Below, in pieces: positions 35,192 to 44,491 of a stretch of DNA of 64,000 bases. A model generated the notes under the pieces. It had not been told where the DNA came from and ran no database searches. It saw only the letters and a program-made list of their open reading frames with translations. Position numbers and translations under genes: made by a program. The first letter of the stretch is position 1. Every line of letters begins with the position of its first letter. Source of the stretch: Alkalimonas amylolytica (GTDB lineage: Bacteria; Pseudomonadota; Gammaproteobacteria; Enterobacterales; Alteromonadaceae); assembly GCF_900107845.1 (NCBI RefSeq), contig NZ_FNRM01000003.1, positions 62,001-126,000 of the forward strand, given 5' to 3'.

Positions 35192-35279
35192 CTTTCCTTC
35201 GTCACAATCGCTTTTTTCCTTGCTATCCCCCCTTATTTTACTGACACTTAATCTATGACACTTCAACACTGTTGTCTCA

Positions 35280-36917
35280 ATGGATAGTAAAGCACTCGAA
35301 AACCTGCGGGTATTAATTGTCGATGATCAGCGTTCATTTCAGCTGATGTTTAAAGGTATTCTCTACTCGATGGGCGCTACCAATGTTGCCTTCGCACCAA
35401 CCGGTGAACAGGCGTTGGCCAAGTGCATAAACATGGATTACGATGTGCTTTTTGTTGATTACCACTTGGGTACCGGCAAAAATGGCAAACAACTACTGGA
35501 AGATTTACGGGAAAAAAAACTGTTAAAGCCTGGCAGTATTTTTATGATCGTGACCAGCGAAAACACTGTCCCTATGGTCATGAGTGCCGTTGAGTTGGAA
35601 CCTGATGATTACCTTATCAAACCCTTTTCACAGCGGGTACTCCGAAATCGCATCCAAAAAATTCAACAAAAAAAACATCAGCTAAAAGCGCTGTATCAAG
35701 CCATGCATGACGAACAGTATGAGCAGGTGATTGAACGCTGCCAACTTGAAATCAGTCAGGCAGGTCGCTACCAGCAATTTTGCAAGCGGGTGCTGGCGGA
35801 AACCCTCATTAAGCAGCAGCAGTTGGATACTGCTGAGCAGGTGCTTACGCAGAACCTGCTTCAACACCGAAGCGGCTGGGCCTTGGTACTGCAAGCGCAT
35901 ATCTGTTTTGAGCGCAAAGCCTTTGAGCAATGCCTGGCACTCTGTGAGGAGGCGCTGGAATCAAACCGCTATTTTGCCGAGGCGCTGGATCTAAAAGCAA
36001 AATGTTACATGGCGCTCAGCGCGCCGGAAGAGGCGCTCAAAGCCATTCAACAAGCAGCTGAAATAGCACCCCATTCGATTAAGCGCCAGTATCTGGTGAT
36101 GGACATTGCTCGCGAATTGCATGACACCCCGCAGCAAGTAAGTGCCAGTAAACAATTGTATGAGATTACTCGACGTTCACTGAAGCAAGATGTTATTCAT
36201 CTGCAAAACTACATTCGTACTGTGATTGAAGCCGCGATGGAAGCTGACGACCCGCAACTGAAAAATCGTTACCAACAAGAGACACTGATTGCTTTACAGC
36301 GCGCCAGGCTGGATGAAAGTATGATTCGCGACATCGACTTTGATCTCTTTGAAGTATTGTGTCAGGCCCGCCTGGAGTCATTAAGTGGTCAGCAGTTTCA
36401 AGCCAAGCGCACCTATGCTAGTGTCGCTGATTTACTGAATGAGCAAGAGCACAGTCTGGCCGATGCCGTTTTATTACTCAACCAAATTGGCGAGTACGAA
36501 GAGGCTGAAAGCTTAAAGCAGCAACTACCGGATAGCACCTTATCCAATCCAGTGTTAAATGCGATTCTACGAAGACAAACAGAAAGTACCGGAGAGCGCA
36601 GAGCACACTTTGCTGAGTACAACAAAGAAGGCATTCGGCTGTACAAAAGTGGTAACTACCATGAAGCCGCACGCCACTTTGAGCAAGCACTGGAACTAGC
36701 GCCGATGAATACTGGTGCTGCACTAAACTACATTCAGTCGCTGCTACAACTGCTCACCCAACACGCAAACAACCGTAGCAAGCCAGGTGATGCTTTTGAA
36801 CGTTGCCGCAAGACATTTCGGGTGGTCGATCATATGCCTTTGCCAGAGCATCATCGCGTTCGTTACCAGGAGTTACTGGCCCGATTTGAAAAGTTCCGTA
36901 GTGAACTGCGACGCTAA
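35280..36917 (+). CDS. Response regulator with C-terminal TPR repeats
   Basis: 545 residues. Residues 8-130 are a receiver domain: acidic pair D15/D16, phospho-acceptor D60 (LFVDYHLG), T92 and K114 (YLIKPFS). The rest is helical with TPR-type repeats, clearest near 185-270 (CLALCEEALESNRYFAEALDLKAKCYMAL interrupted by short turns) and at 455-490 (YNKEGIRLYKSGNYHEAARHFEQAL). There is no DNA-binding or enzymatic output domain, so phosphorylation probably controls protein contacts. No histidine kinase is adjacent. Its stop codon overlaps that of convergent deoC (36914-36917). Confidence 0.88.
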   Translation: MDSKALENLRVLIVDDQRSFQLMFKGILYSMGATNVAFAPTGEQALAKCINMDYDVLFVDYHLGTGKNGKQLLEDLREKKLLKPGSIFMIVTSENTVPMVMSAVELEPDDYLIKPFSQRVLRNRIQKIQQKKHQLKALYQAMHDEQYEQVIERCQLEISQAGRYQQFCKRVLAETLIKQQQLDTAEQVLTQNLLQHRSGWALVLQAHICFERKAFEQCLALCEEALESNRYFAEALDLKAKCYMALSAPEEALKAIQQAAEIAPHSIKRQYLVMDIARELHDTPQQVSASKQLYEITRRSLKQDVIHLQNYIRTVIEAAMEADDPQLKNRYQQETLIALQRARLDESMIRDIDFDLFEVLCQARLESLSGQQFQAKRTYASVADLLNEQEHSLADAVLLLNQIGEYEEAESLKQQLPDSTLSNPVLNAILRRQTESTGERRAHFAEYNKEGIRLYKSGNYHEAARHFEQALELAPMNTGAALNYIQSLLQLLTQHANNRSKPGDAFERCRKTFRVVDHMPLPEHHRVRYQELLARFEKFRSELRR

Positions 36918-37651
36918 GTTTTTGACTGTAACCGGTTGCATAACTCCTGAAACAAAGTACTTGCACCCAATCGCATAGTCTGAGGTTGTGCCTGACGTCC
37001 GGTAATACGCTCAAACTGCTGCATGATAGCCAGACCATGCTCAATCGTGCGTACACCACCAGAGGCTTTAAATCCTACCGGCCGATCTGCTCCTGCTATG
37101 ACTGTTAACATCACTTCCGCCGCTTCATCGGTAAGGCCGACCGGCACTTTACCGGTAGAAGACTTCACAAAGTCAGCTCCACTATCGATCACTAACTCGG
37201 TTGCTTTGGCAACCTGCTGGCAGGTGATTAACTCACCGCTTTCAATAATTACTTTTAATAAGGCTGTGCCGCAAGCCTGACGTACATCAAGCAGAAAGCT
37301 TTTTACTCCGCCAATCCGGCCAGCCATCAGCTCTTGATAAGGTAGCACACAATCTATTTCATTTGCGCCAGAGGATAGAGCGGCAGCAATGTCAAGACAT
37401 ACCTGATCGGCACTTTGCTGACCAGTCGGGAAGTTCACTACCGTTGCAACTGCAACATTGGACGAAACCAGTGCTGGATAATTGGCTACCAAAGGTAAAT
37501 ATTCAGAATACAAGCAAATGGCAGCTGGTCGAAAACCAGATTCAGCTATTGGCAGCAGCCAGCGATGCATGTTTTCCTCGCTATCAGGCTGCTGTAAACG
37601 GGTAACATCCAGCAAAGACATCATTTGTGACAAGCGTTCAAAGGTAGTCAT
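36914..37651 (-). CDS. deoC: Deoxyribose-phosphate aldolase
   Basis: Cleaves 2-deoxyribose-5-phosphate to glyceraldehyde-3-phosphate and acetaldehyde in deoxynucleoside catabolism. 245 residues from ATG 37651 (AAAGG upstream). The Schiff-base lysine region DFVKSSTGK and the second lysine VGFKASGGVRT are both present, as in the E. coli class. Unlike in E. coli it is not with deoA, deoB or deoD in this window. Its 3' end overlaps the response-regulator gene tail to tail. Confidence 0.93.
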   Translation of the reverse strand: MTTFERLSQMMSLLDVTRLQQPDSEENMHRWLLPIAESGFRPAAICLYSEYLPLVANYPALVSSNVAVATVVNFPTGQQSADQVCLDIAAALSSGANEIDCVLPYQELMAGRIGGVKSFLLDVRQACGTALLKVIIESGELITCQQVAKATELVIDSGADFVKSSTGKVPVGLTDEAAEVMLTVIAGADRPVGFKASGGVRTIEHGLAIMQQFERITGRQAQPQTMRLGASTLFQELCNRLQSKT

Positions 37652-37785
37652 GTTTGGCCTTTTAATTTTTTTGTATCGATGGAATTTTTTTAAAAGATCA
37701 CAGTCATAGTAAATAGCAGTGATGAGCCTATCTCTCCCAGGCATGGCTCCCACTTGTACTCATGTTTCGTCCTTGTGTTTGTCTT

Positions 37786-37811
37786 ACCGGCCTTATTGGC
37801 CGGTTTTTTTT
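37786..37811 (+). terminator. Plus-strand intrinsic terminator with no adjacent plus-strand gene
   Basis: ACCGGCC-TTATT-GGCCGGT followed by eight T on the plus strand. The nearest upstream plus-strand gene is the response regulator, which ends 870 bp earlier across deoC. The hairpin therefore ends either an unannotated small transcript or a read-through transcript antisense to deoC. Confidence 0.85.
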
Positions 37812-38514
37812 AACTCAATAGGCGAAGATGATGAAGTTTCAACCACTCTCTGGCAGCATCCACTTCAGAATAATGGCTGCGAACCAAATGCCAGAAATCA
37901 GCCGAGTGGTCCATCCACTTTAGGTGCGCCAATTCATGGACCAAAACATAATCAATCACCCAGGATGGCGCCTTCACCAGGTGCCAATTAAAGCCCAGCT
38001 CCTGATTGCTGTTGCAACATCCCCAACGCCGACGCCAGGATTTTACAAAGAAACGGCGGCATTGCAATTGCATTCGCTGTTGCCAATAAGCAAGTCGCTG
38101 CTCAATCCAACTCACAGCTTGCTGTTGATACCAGCTCGTTAACTGTTGTTGATAACTTTGCTCCCGCCTCTCCGGGCGAACTCTGGGGCCTGCATACAAT
38201 AGCAATTGCTGACCATCAAATACAAAGCCAGAATGGCTTGCGGGCATACACTGAACAGGCACACGCTTACCAAGCAACCATAGCCCTTGCTCAGCGGTTT
38301 CTATCGCTAATAGCCGCAACTGTCGTTGTTGCCATTGCATTTGTTGCCGGATCCAGCCTCGCTTAAGACGAATAAAGGCATCGATCTCTGGCTGACGACA
38401 ATAAGGGGTAGCGCGAACATAGAGTTCACCGGCTTTAACCTGAAGTGCCAATCGCTTTCGCCTTGGGCTTCGCACCAGCGTATAGTTCAGTTCGGTATCA
38501 AAGTTTTGCAGCAT
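37810..38514 (-). CDS. ygjP: YgjP-type zinc metallopeptidase domain protein
   Basis: 234 residues of the YgjP/DUF45 family (M48-like). The zinc motif HELAHLKWMDHS (HExxH with a downstream H) is near residue 192, preceded by RWGCCN and by WVIDYVLV. The N-terminal RSPRRKRLALQVKAG stretch is typical. Cytoplasmic, no signal peptide. Substrate unknown. It ends on the terminator hairpin of the opposite strand. Confidence 0.88.
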   Translation of the reverse strand: MLQNFDTELNYTLVRSPRRKRLALQVKAGELYVRATPYCRQPEIDAFIRLKRGWIRQQMQWQQRQLRLLAIETAEQGLWLLGKRVPVQCMPASHSGFVFDGQQLLLYAGPRVRPERREQSYQQQLTSWYQQQAVSWIEQRLAYWQQRMQLQCRRFFVKSWRRRWGCCNSNQELGFNWHLVKAPSWVIDYVLVHELAHLKWMDHSADFWHLVRSHYSEVDAAREWLKLHHLRLLS

Positions 38515-38656
38515 AAAGCCTGTTTGCTACGTTCATTTCAAGTGCAGCCAGCATAGGTATTTTTGGCACTCTGCTCAAGCTTTCATTCACCCCTGCTCTT
38601 TGCAATGGTAAGATCGACCACAGAACTTTTCAATCAACAGCAAAAGCGAATCAAGC

Positions 38657-39466
38657 ATGAAGATTGTCTCATTTAATATCAATGGCATTAGAGCCCGGCT
38701 CCACCAACTTGAAGCACTGATCACAAAGCATCAGCCCGACTTGATAGGCCTGCAGGAAATCAAAGTTCACGATGATGAATTTCCGCTGAGAGCTATTGAA
38801 GACATGGGCTACCACGCTTACTACTTCGGCCAGAAAGGGCACTACGGCGTTGCAATTTTGAGCAAAACACCAGCACTTCAAGTACAGTATGGCTTTCCAA
38901 CCGATGATGCGGATGCGCAACGTCGCATGGTCATTGCCCGCTTTGCTGTCAGTGATGGCCGTGAACTAACGCTGTTAAATGGTTACTTCCCTCAAGGAGA
39001 AAACCGCAGCCACCCGATAAAGTTCCCAGCCAAAGAAAAATTTTATGCCGATTTGCAAAACTATCTGGAAGCACACCACAGTTCGGATGAATTACTCGCT
39101 GTCATTGGTGACATCAACATTTCACCACAAGATCTCGACATAGGTATCGGAGAGGCCAACGCCAAACGCTGGTTACGTGAAGGGAAAACCTCTTTCCTGC
39201 CAGAGGAACGCGCCTGGCTGCAACGTCTTCAGGGTTGGGGGTTAACGGATACATTTCGGCAGCTATACCCGGAAAGCGGCGAGCAATATAGCTGGTTTGA
39301 TTATCGCTCCAAAGGTTTTCTCGATAACAGAGGACTTCGCATAGATGTTGTGCTTGCCACGACTGCACTGAGCAGCTTGTTAACTGAATCCGGCATCGAT
39401 TACGAGCTGCGAGGTATAGAAAAGCCATCGGATCATGCACCAGTCTGGTCCAGCTTTGCACTCTAG
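38657..39466 (+). CDS. xthA: Exodeoxyribonuclease III
   Basis: 269 residues (E. coli 268). AP endonuclease and 3'-5' exonuclease of base-excision repair. Motifs of the EEP fold: [27 protein letters not shown] (metal-binding Glu), [33 protein letters not shown] and the C-terminal PSDHAPVW with the catalytic His. It is divergent from ygjP. Confidence 0.96.
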   Translation: MKIVSFNINGIRARLHQLEALITKHQPDLIGLQEIKVHDDEFPLRAIEDMGYHAYYFGQKGHYGVAILSKTPALQVQYGFPTDDADAQRRMVIARFAVSDGRELTLLNGYFPQGENRSHPIKFPAKEKFYADLQNYLEAHHSSDELLAVIGDINISPQDLDIGIGEANAKRWLREGKTSFLPEERAWLQRLQGWGLTDTFRQLYPESGEQYSWFDYRSKGFLDNRGLRIDVVLATTALSSLLTESGIDYELRGIEKPSDHAPVWSSFAL

Positions 39467-39505
39467 TTCCCATCCTGAAACGCCGTTGAATGAATTAGAT
39501 TTTGT

Positions 39506-39964
39506 TCAGAGCATTTCCCGGATAAAAGCTTTATCGAGTTGACGATAGGCCTGCTGCAGCAGCCGGCCTAAATCGTAATAACACAGTACCTGACCAGTGT
39601 GCTGACTGATGGATGCTGCAGCAACTCCTTGCGACTGAAGTTGTTGCAGTATTTGTTGATACCAATGCCGCATGGCTGGTGGCAGCTGCTTTTCTGCACG
39701 AAGACCAAGTCGGTACCAGCCTTGCAATGGAATAGAAAGCAGCAACAGGCTCATTGCAATGATCAGAGGCAATTGTGAGCTGCCATGCCACCAGTAAAGG
39801 GATACAGCATTGAGCACGACAAACAACGGCATCACTTTTTGTGCCAACAAAGTAAGTAGTATTAGTCGGTTCTCTGGAAACACGCTGTTTAATTCGGGTT
39901 GGCAAGGCCATACTTTACCATAACGCACCCCCGCCTGAATGATACCGATTAACGATTGCGACAT
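39506..39964 (-). CDS. yfbV: YfbV (UPF0208) membrane protein
   Basis: 152 residues. Two transmembrane helices (about 43-62 and 68-84), the N-terminal GVRYGKVWPCQPELNSVFPENR pattern broken over the first 33 residues, and GWYRLGLRAEKQLPP are typical of UPF0208. In E. coli YfbV limits the influence of the Ter macrodomain. GGGAG precedes the ATG. Convergent with xthA. The noncoding region upstream holds a palindrome and DnaA boxes. Confidence 0.9.
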   Translation of the reverse strand: MSQSLIGIIQAGVRYGKVWPCQPELNSVFPENRLILLTLLAQKVMPLFVVLNAVSLYWWHGSSQLPLIIAMSLLLLSIPLQGWYRLGLRAEKQLPPAMRHWYQQILQQLQSQGVAAASISQHTGQVLCYYDLGRLLQQAYRQLDKAFIREML

Positions 39965-39988
39965 GGAGCACTCCCAGGACCAATTCAG

Positions 39989-40218
39989 CCAAATTCACCT
40001 TAGACTTTAGCACAATCTGCACAGAAATAGATCAGTAAAGCCAGCATATTCCTCTGTCAGCAAAGAGCTGATAAATCGGCAACGCGTTACCGATTATTCC
40101 TATCAAAGTCAATTAAAACAGCATGAAAAATGACTTTTAACGTGCAGTTAACTCGCTCAAGGTGCAAAAATCTCCTCAGAAAGTGAATTTATGGCATTTC
40201 AGGACCAAATTCACCTTA
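39989..40218 (+). repeat. 14-bp direct repeat pair (CCAAATTCACCTTA)
   Basis: The sequence CCAAATTCACCTTA occurs at 39989-40002 and at 40205-40218; the second copy, like the first neighbourhood, is preceded by GGA. The pair flanks the palindrome at 40074-40095. Confidence 0.7.
40074..40095. repeat. 22-bp near-perfect palindrome
   Basis: AATCGG-C-AACG joined to CGTT-A-CCGATT with one mismatched pair (40080 versus 40089). It lies 110 bp upstream of yfbV on the side of its promoter, so an operator is possible. Confidence 0.7.
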
Positions 40219-40303
40219 TAAACAAACAGTCAAAAAATATGCCAACTAATATAAATGAATAAAATCAACTGATTATGGCAGTTAAACATAATTAAGCACA
40301 GAA

Positions 40304-40326
40304 TTATCCACAGATTCTGTGGACAA
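40304..40326. promoter_or_regulatory. Inverted pair of DnaA boxes
   Basis: TTATCCACA (40304-40312), a perfect DnaA box, is followed after 5 bp (GATTC) by TGTGGACAA (40318-40326), the reverse of TTGTCCACA. The two face each other. They are far from any recognisable oriC gene neighbourhood. Confidence 0.7.
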
Positions 40327-40531
40327 GTTCAAGACTGTTTCCAGCTGGATTGCCTGCTGTCTGTCAGCATTTTATACAGCAAAAACACCAGCTTCATGAT
40401 GATTTCATGCTTAGTTCATAAAAATATCATTTATTCCAACTTGAACTAGCCAATTACAAAGGATATGTGATGCATCAGGCCAACAATTTAGCTATGCTAA
40501 TAATCAGATATGAAGCCACGACAACAATAGC

Positions 40532-41020
40532 ATGCATCCTGATACCGACCAGGCCAGCAACAGATACCGCTTTGCCATCCAATCTCCTGCAGATGGTGTA
40601 TTACAACCTCTGAGCCAGCACCCACGAGCTGCCATTCAACGGCTGGCGGGGCTTGGCTTTTGTTTGCAGGCGACTAGCCACTATCTGCTCAGCCCCTGTG
40701 CCGGAACTACGAGCGTGCATTTCTTGCCTCACCCATGCATTCGAGTGCGCCACAACAGCGGTTTGCAAGTAAGGGTCGATCTACCTCTGGCCTGGTTGGA
40801 GCGTTTAGGAGTTGGGCTTCGCTGGCAGCTTAATGAATATGCTGTAGCAGCAGGACAGCTATTGCTTGAAATTGACCCAGGCTATTTAAGCAGTAAACCT
40901 GTAATCAGCGTCGCTGTCTTCCCTCATCCAGCGGTTCGTGCCGAGCCGCAACATTTTGGTCAAACGGTACTGGCTAAAGAGCCGTGTTTTTTTATTCAAA
41001 TGACAGGAAATAACCCATGA
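40532..41020 (+). CDS. PTS EIIA(Glc)-like protein lacking the phospho-acceptor histidine
   Basis: 162 residues that align end to end with Crr-type EIIA: SPADGVLQPL, then LLSPCAGTTSVHFLPHPCIRV, GLQVRVDLPLAWLERLG and AAGQLLLEID. The first active-site His (H75 in E. coli) is kept as H67, but the phosphorylated His90 position reads Asp (D83). It therefore probably cannot pass phosphate. No EI, HPr or EIIBC gene is near. The ATGA at its end overlaps yffB, and yffB overlaps dapE, so it heads a coupled operon. A structural, regulatory or peptidoglycan-linked role is possible; I cannot choose. Confidence 0.75.
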   Translation: MHPDTDQASNRYRFAIQSPADGVLQPLSQHPRAAIQRLAGLGFCLQATSHYLLSPCAGTTSVHFLPHPCIRVRHNSGLQVRVDLPLAWLERLGVGLRWQLNEYAVAAGQLLLEIDPGYLSSKPVISVAVFPHPAVRAEPQHFGQTVLAKEPCFFIQMTGNNP

Positions 41021-41370
41021 TCACGCTGTACGGGATCCCTAATTGTGACACCATAAAAAAAGCCAGGCGCTGGCTGGAGCAGCAGCAAGAGCCCTACCAA
41101 TTTATCGACTATCGGGAGCAGCCATTAGGCAAGGAACAACTGCAAGCGGCTATTGAAGAGCTGGGCTACGACAAAGTATTGAATAATCGAAGCACCACCT
41201 ACCGCCAACTGCCTGCTACCGATAAAGATAAGCTTAATTCTAGCAAGGCCTTACAACTTTTGCTGCAACACCCCACGCTGATTAAGCGCCCTTTGCTGCA
41301 TTGCTCGCTTGGGTACCGGGTTGGCTTTTCAGAAGCGAGTTATCAGCAACTTTTGGAGCAATTAGCATGA
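41017..41370 (+). CDS. yffB: ArsC/Spx-family protein YffB
   Basis: 117 residues, thioredoxin-like fold of the arsenate-reductase family. The single cysteine motif [15 protein letters not shown] and the later TTYRQL and PTLIKRPLL segments fit YffB, a relative of ArsC found next to dapE in E. coli, as here. No arsenate-resistance genes are near, and the substrate is unknown. Start and stop both overlap neighbours by 4 nt (ATGA). Confidence 0.9.
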   Translation: MITLYGIPNCDTIKKARRWLEQQQEPYQFIDYREQPLGKEQLQAAIEELGYDKVLNNRSTTYRQLPATDKDKLNSSKALQLLLQHPTLIKRPLLHCSLGYRVGFSEASYQQLLEQLA

Positions 41371-42503
41371 GCGAGCATAGCGCCGTTGTGAAACTGGCAA
41401 TGGAGTTGATGGCAAGGCCATCCATTACCCCGGAAGATGCAGGTTGTCAGCAATTGATGGCAGAGCGTCTGGCACCGCTCGGCTTTGTCATCGAGTCTAT
41501 GTTTTTTGAAGACACCTTGAATCTTTGGGCCCGCAAAGGCAGCGGTAAGCCGTTATTTTGTTTTGCCGGTCACACCGATGTGGTTCCGCCAGGTCCTGAG
41601 CAGCAGTGGCATACCCCGCCCTTTGAACCTACCCTTATAGATGGCACCCTCTATGGTAGGGGTGCTGCCGATATGAAAGGCAGCTTGGCAGCAATGATTG
41701 TGGCAACTGAGCGTTTCTTATCCCGCAACCCCCAATTAACCGGTGATATCGCCTTTTTAATTACCAGCGATGAAGAAGGACCTTTTATTAATGGTACCAA
41801 GCGCGTGATTGAAACCCTGGAAGCCAGGCAGGAAAAAATTCGCTGGTGTGTGGTAGGCGAGCCTTCCAGCAGTCGCCAGGTTGGCGATGTTATTAAAAAT
41901 GGTCGTCGCGGTTCATTAAGCGGCACTTTATTGGTCAAGGGCGTACAGGGACATGTGGCCTACCCCCAGCTAGCCGACAACCCGGTTCATAAAGCAGCAG
42001 CTGCCCTGGCAGAGCTGGCTGCTCAAGAGTGGGATCACGGTAATGCCTTCTTTCCGGCCACCAGCTTTCAAATCTCCAATATCCATGCAGGCAGCGGCAC
42101 CACCAATGTAATCCCGGGTGAACTACAGGTACTGTTTAATTTCCGTTTTAGCACTGAAGTGACGGCAGATCAGTTGCAACAGCAAGTTTATGCCATTTTG
42201 GATAAGCATGCGCTAAATTATCAGTTGGACTGGATACTAAACGGCGAGCCATTCTTAACCCAATCCGGTACCCTGCTGGAATCGGCCGTGCATGCTGTTC
42301 AACAGGTTCAGGGCTTTGCCCCCCGGCTTGAAACCAGTGGTGGCACCTCGGATGGCCGCTTTATCGCCCCAACCGGTGCTGAAGTTATCGAGCTGGGTCC
42401 GTGCAATGCCACCATTCACAAAGTAAACGAGTGCGTGCTGGCCGCCGATTTGGATCGGTTGGCCGAGATGTACGAGCAGATCTTAGAGCTCAGCCTGACA
42501 TGA
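41367..42503 (+). CDS. dapE: Succinyl-diaminopimelate desuccinylase
   Basis: 378 residues from ATG 41367. Zinc-dependent hydrolysis of N-succinyl-LL-diaminopimelate in lysine and peptidoglycan precursor synthesis. M20 motifs: [12 protein letters not shown] (first metal His), [14 protein letters not shown] (bridging Asp), [11 protein letters not shown] (general-base and metal Glu) and SGGTSDGRF; the last metal His lies in [10 protein letters not shown]. The N-terminal region before residue 1 of this call overlaps yffB and is not used. Overlaps the M15 gene by 4 nt. Confidence 0.96.
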   Translation: MSEHSAVVKLAMELMARPSITPEDAGCQQLMAERLAPLGFVIESMFFEDTLNLWARKGSGKPLFCFAGHTDVVPPGPEQQWHTPPFEPTLIDGTLYGRGAADMKGSLAAMIVATERFLSRNPQLTGDIAFLITSDEEGPFINGTKRVIETLEARQEKIRWCVVGEPSSSRQVGDVIKNGRRGSLSGTLLVKGVQGHVAYPQLADNPVHKAAAALAELAAQEWDHGNAFFPATSFQISNIHAGSGTTNVIPGELQVLFNFRFSTEVTADQLQQQVYAILDKHALNYQLDWILNGEPFLTQSGTLLESAVHAVQQVQGFAPRLETSGGTSDGRFIAPTGAEVIELGPCNATIHKVNECVLAADLDRLAEMYEQILELSLT

Positions 42504-43192
42504 ACCGTCTGCCGCTGACAGCGCAGCAGCTTACCGGACAAGCACAGAGCCATCTGGTTCAGCTTGACAGCGGTGAGCTGCTGCAAGCGGAAGCTGCCCA
42601 TGCCTGGCAACAGCTTTGCCAACGGGCAGCCAGGGATGGCATCGAGCTGGCTGCAGTTTCCAGCTTTCGCAGCTTCGAGCGTCAGGCACTCATCTGGCAG
42701 CAAAAATGCAGTGGTGCCCGGCCGGTGCTGGATCAGCAACAACAAGCGTTGGCGATAGAGCAACTGGTGGGTTGGGAAAAGCTGGAAGCCATTTTGTTGT
42801 ACAGCGCCCTGCCCGGCGCCAGCCGGCACCACTGGGGCACAGAGCTGGATGTTATCGATAAAGCGGCCCTGCCGGCAGATTATCAACTGCAGTTAGTTCC
42901 GGCGGAATACCAGGCGGGCGGAGTTTTTGCACACCTCGGCCACTGGTTAACACAGCACGCCACTGACGCAGGTTTTTTTCTGCCTTACCGTCAGTACCGT
43001 GGCGGTGTCGCTGCCGAGCCCTGGCATCTGAGTTATCAGCCACTGGCAGAGCGCTGTCTTGCGCAGTTCACCGTTGAGATGTTGCACCAAGCCCTGCTTG
43101 CCCAGCCCATTGCCGAGCAGCAACTGGTACTGGCCAACCTGCCTCAGATTTACCAACGGTATGTGCTGACCATCTGTGAGGCTGAATCATGA
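42500..43192 (+). CDS. M15-family D-Ala-D-Ala carboxypeptidase-like protein
   Basis: 230 residues. Zinc-site motifs of the VanY/M15B group: [16 protein letters not shown] (the S-x-x-R-S substrate region), [13 protein letters not shown] (SxHxxGxxxD) and EPWHLSY (ExWH). No signal peptide is visible from the ATG at 42500, so location is uncertain; a cytoplasmic LD/DD-carboxypeptidase in peptidoglycan recycling would fit the dapE context. Coupled to dapE by an ATGA overlap and to the next gene in the same way. Confidence 0.85.
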   Translation: MNRLPLTAQQLTGQAQSHLVQLDSGELLQAEAAHAWQQLCQRAARDGIELAAVSSFRSFERQALIWQQKCSGARPVLDQQQQALAIEQLVGWEKLEAILLYSALPGASRHHWGTELDVIDKAALPADYQLQLVPAEYQAGGVFAHLGHWLTQHATDAGFFLPYRQYRGGVAAEPWHLSYQPLAERCLAQFTVEMLHQALLAQPIAEQQLVLANLPQIYQRYVLTICEAES

Positions 43193-43401
43193 ACTGGATG
43201 CTGCTAACTGCCCTGGCCCTTGCCTTTGGCCTGATCCTCGGCAATCTGATGCTAATTCGCTATCTGGATAAACTGCCAGGCAGCAAAGTTACCCCGAAAA
43301 CCAAGCCGGATACTGGTAATGAGCCAGCAAAAGACATACAACATGCGGCGGCCAAGCAAGAAGAGCAAGCAAAGCCGCCATCAAAACCACCCGAAGCGTA
43401 A
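43189..43401 (+). CDS. DUF2897 small membrane protein
   Basis: 70 residues: one N-terminal transmembrane helix (about 4-24, LLTALALAFGLILGNLML) followed by a polar tail rich in Lys, Pro and Glu. This is the DUF2897 layout; function unknown. Starts in an ATGA overlap with the M15 gene and ends 8 bp before convergent yejK. Confidence 0.75.
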   Translation: MNWMLLTALALAFGLILGNLMLIRYLDKLPGSKVTPKTKPDTGNEPAKDIQHAAAKQEEQAKPPSKPPEA

Positions 43402-43409
43402 AGTTAAAC

Positions 43410-44423
43410 TTAATTCCCAGCCAAAAAGCGCTGCAACTGGTCTTTTAAATTCGGCGGTACCCCACGAATGGTCAGGGTATCTTGCTGAGGATCGTACACC
43501 ACCCGCTCACCCAGGTGCTTTTGCTCGAAACTGACACTGACGCCAGCACCAGCCCCGCTGAATTTCACCAGCGTTTTCAGGCTTTTCACTTCGACCGGAA
43601 ACTGTTCTGCCACCGCCAGTTGTTGCTCGGCGCAGTAATGCAAAAAGCCGTGCTGATCGCTTGGATCCATCGCTTCGGACAGTTCTTTAAGCACCACATC
43701 CTGGCCCTGCTTGCTTTGTTCCTCACAGTACTGATACACCTGCTGACGGGCCTGGTTTTTCTCGGCCGGATCGAACTCGGCTGCCGCCAGGTATTCTTCC
43801 ACTGAACTTAGCATCTGTTTGCTGTTTTCTTTGGCGTCAGTACCTTCCTCACAACCGAGAAAATCTAAAAAGAAATCAGCTACTTTGCGCCCAACCCGGC
43901 CACGAATAAAGGAAATTGCATGCGGATGATTGCGATTGAGCTGATACTCGGTCAAATCAATACGAGCAGCCAATTGCATACGTGCTATATCCAGATGCCT
44001 AGCTGCGGCCAGGTCCAGGTCGGCAGTAACGCTGAAATGCTCTTTACTGCCGAGCAGGCACAGTAACAGATAATCAGTAGCAAGATAACGATAATGGCTT
44101 ATCAGCAAATAACCGGATTCCGCCAATTGGTGATCAGTCAGTTGCTTGACAAGCTCTGCTGTAGCCGTTTTGGCCAATTGCATAAAATCATCCGGCTGCT
44201 TCAACCAAAGCTCCATACTCTCTTGCAGCAAAGGCGATTTATCAGCACTGAAGCGGGCATAGCCTTTAGCCGGTTTGCCGTTGTACGACAGGTGCAACTG
44301 CTCCAGCAAATGGCAGACTTCTGTGTTGGTAGGGATTAAAGCCTGACGCTCCCGTATTTGAGGGGCTTGCTGCTCATCCAGCTCGAGATAATGAATGGTT
44401 AACTGGAACACATCGACCGACAT
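43410..44423 (-). CDS. yejK: Nucleoid-associated protein YejK
   Basis: 337 residues (E. coli 335) of the NdpA/YejK family, found in the nucleoid fraction. Landmarks: N-terminal LTIHYLELDE, FIRGRVGRKVADFFLDFLGCEEG with the invariant basic and acidic residues, and the C-terminal KHLGERVVYDPQQDTLTIRG region. Divergent from yejL with a 68-bp promoter region. Confidence 0.94.
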   Translation of the reverse strand: MSVDVFQLTIHYLELDEQQAPQIRERQALIPTNTEVCHLLEQLHLSYNGKPAKGYARFSADKSPLLQESMELWLKQPDDFMQLAKTATAELVKQLTDHQLAESGYLLISHYRYLATDYLLLCLLGSKEHFSVTADLDLAAARHLDIARMQLAARIDLTEYQLNRNHPHAISFIRGRVGRKVADFFLDFLGCEEGTDAKENSKQMLSSVEEYLAAAEFDPAEKNQARQQVYQYCEEQSKQGQDVVLKELSEAMDPSDQHGFLHYCAEQQLAVAEQFPVEVKSLKTLVKFSGAGAGVSVSFEQKHLGERVVYDPQQDTLTIRGVPPNLKDQLQRFLAGN

Positions 44424-44491
44424 AAATTTTCCTAATGTTGCGGATTTCTGTTACTATTCACACCAGATAAGCGGACTTTCCCGGTACTCCA

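Larger units (their letters stand above)
39965..40531. other. 567-bp noncoding region with DnaA boxes and repeats
   Basis: AT-rich stretch without a credible gene, between yfbV and the EIIA-like gene. It holds a 22-bp near-perfect palindrome, two copies of a 14-bp direct repeat and an inverted pair of DnaA boxes, each listed separately. No clear small-RNA terminator was found. Confidence 0.6.

Noticed and set aside
40304-40326. Chromosomal replication origin
   Set aside because: Only two DnaA boxes, no 13-mer AT-rich array and none of the usual origin neighbours (dnaA, dnaN, gidA, parAB).
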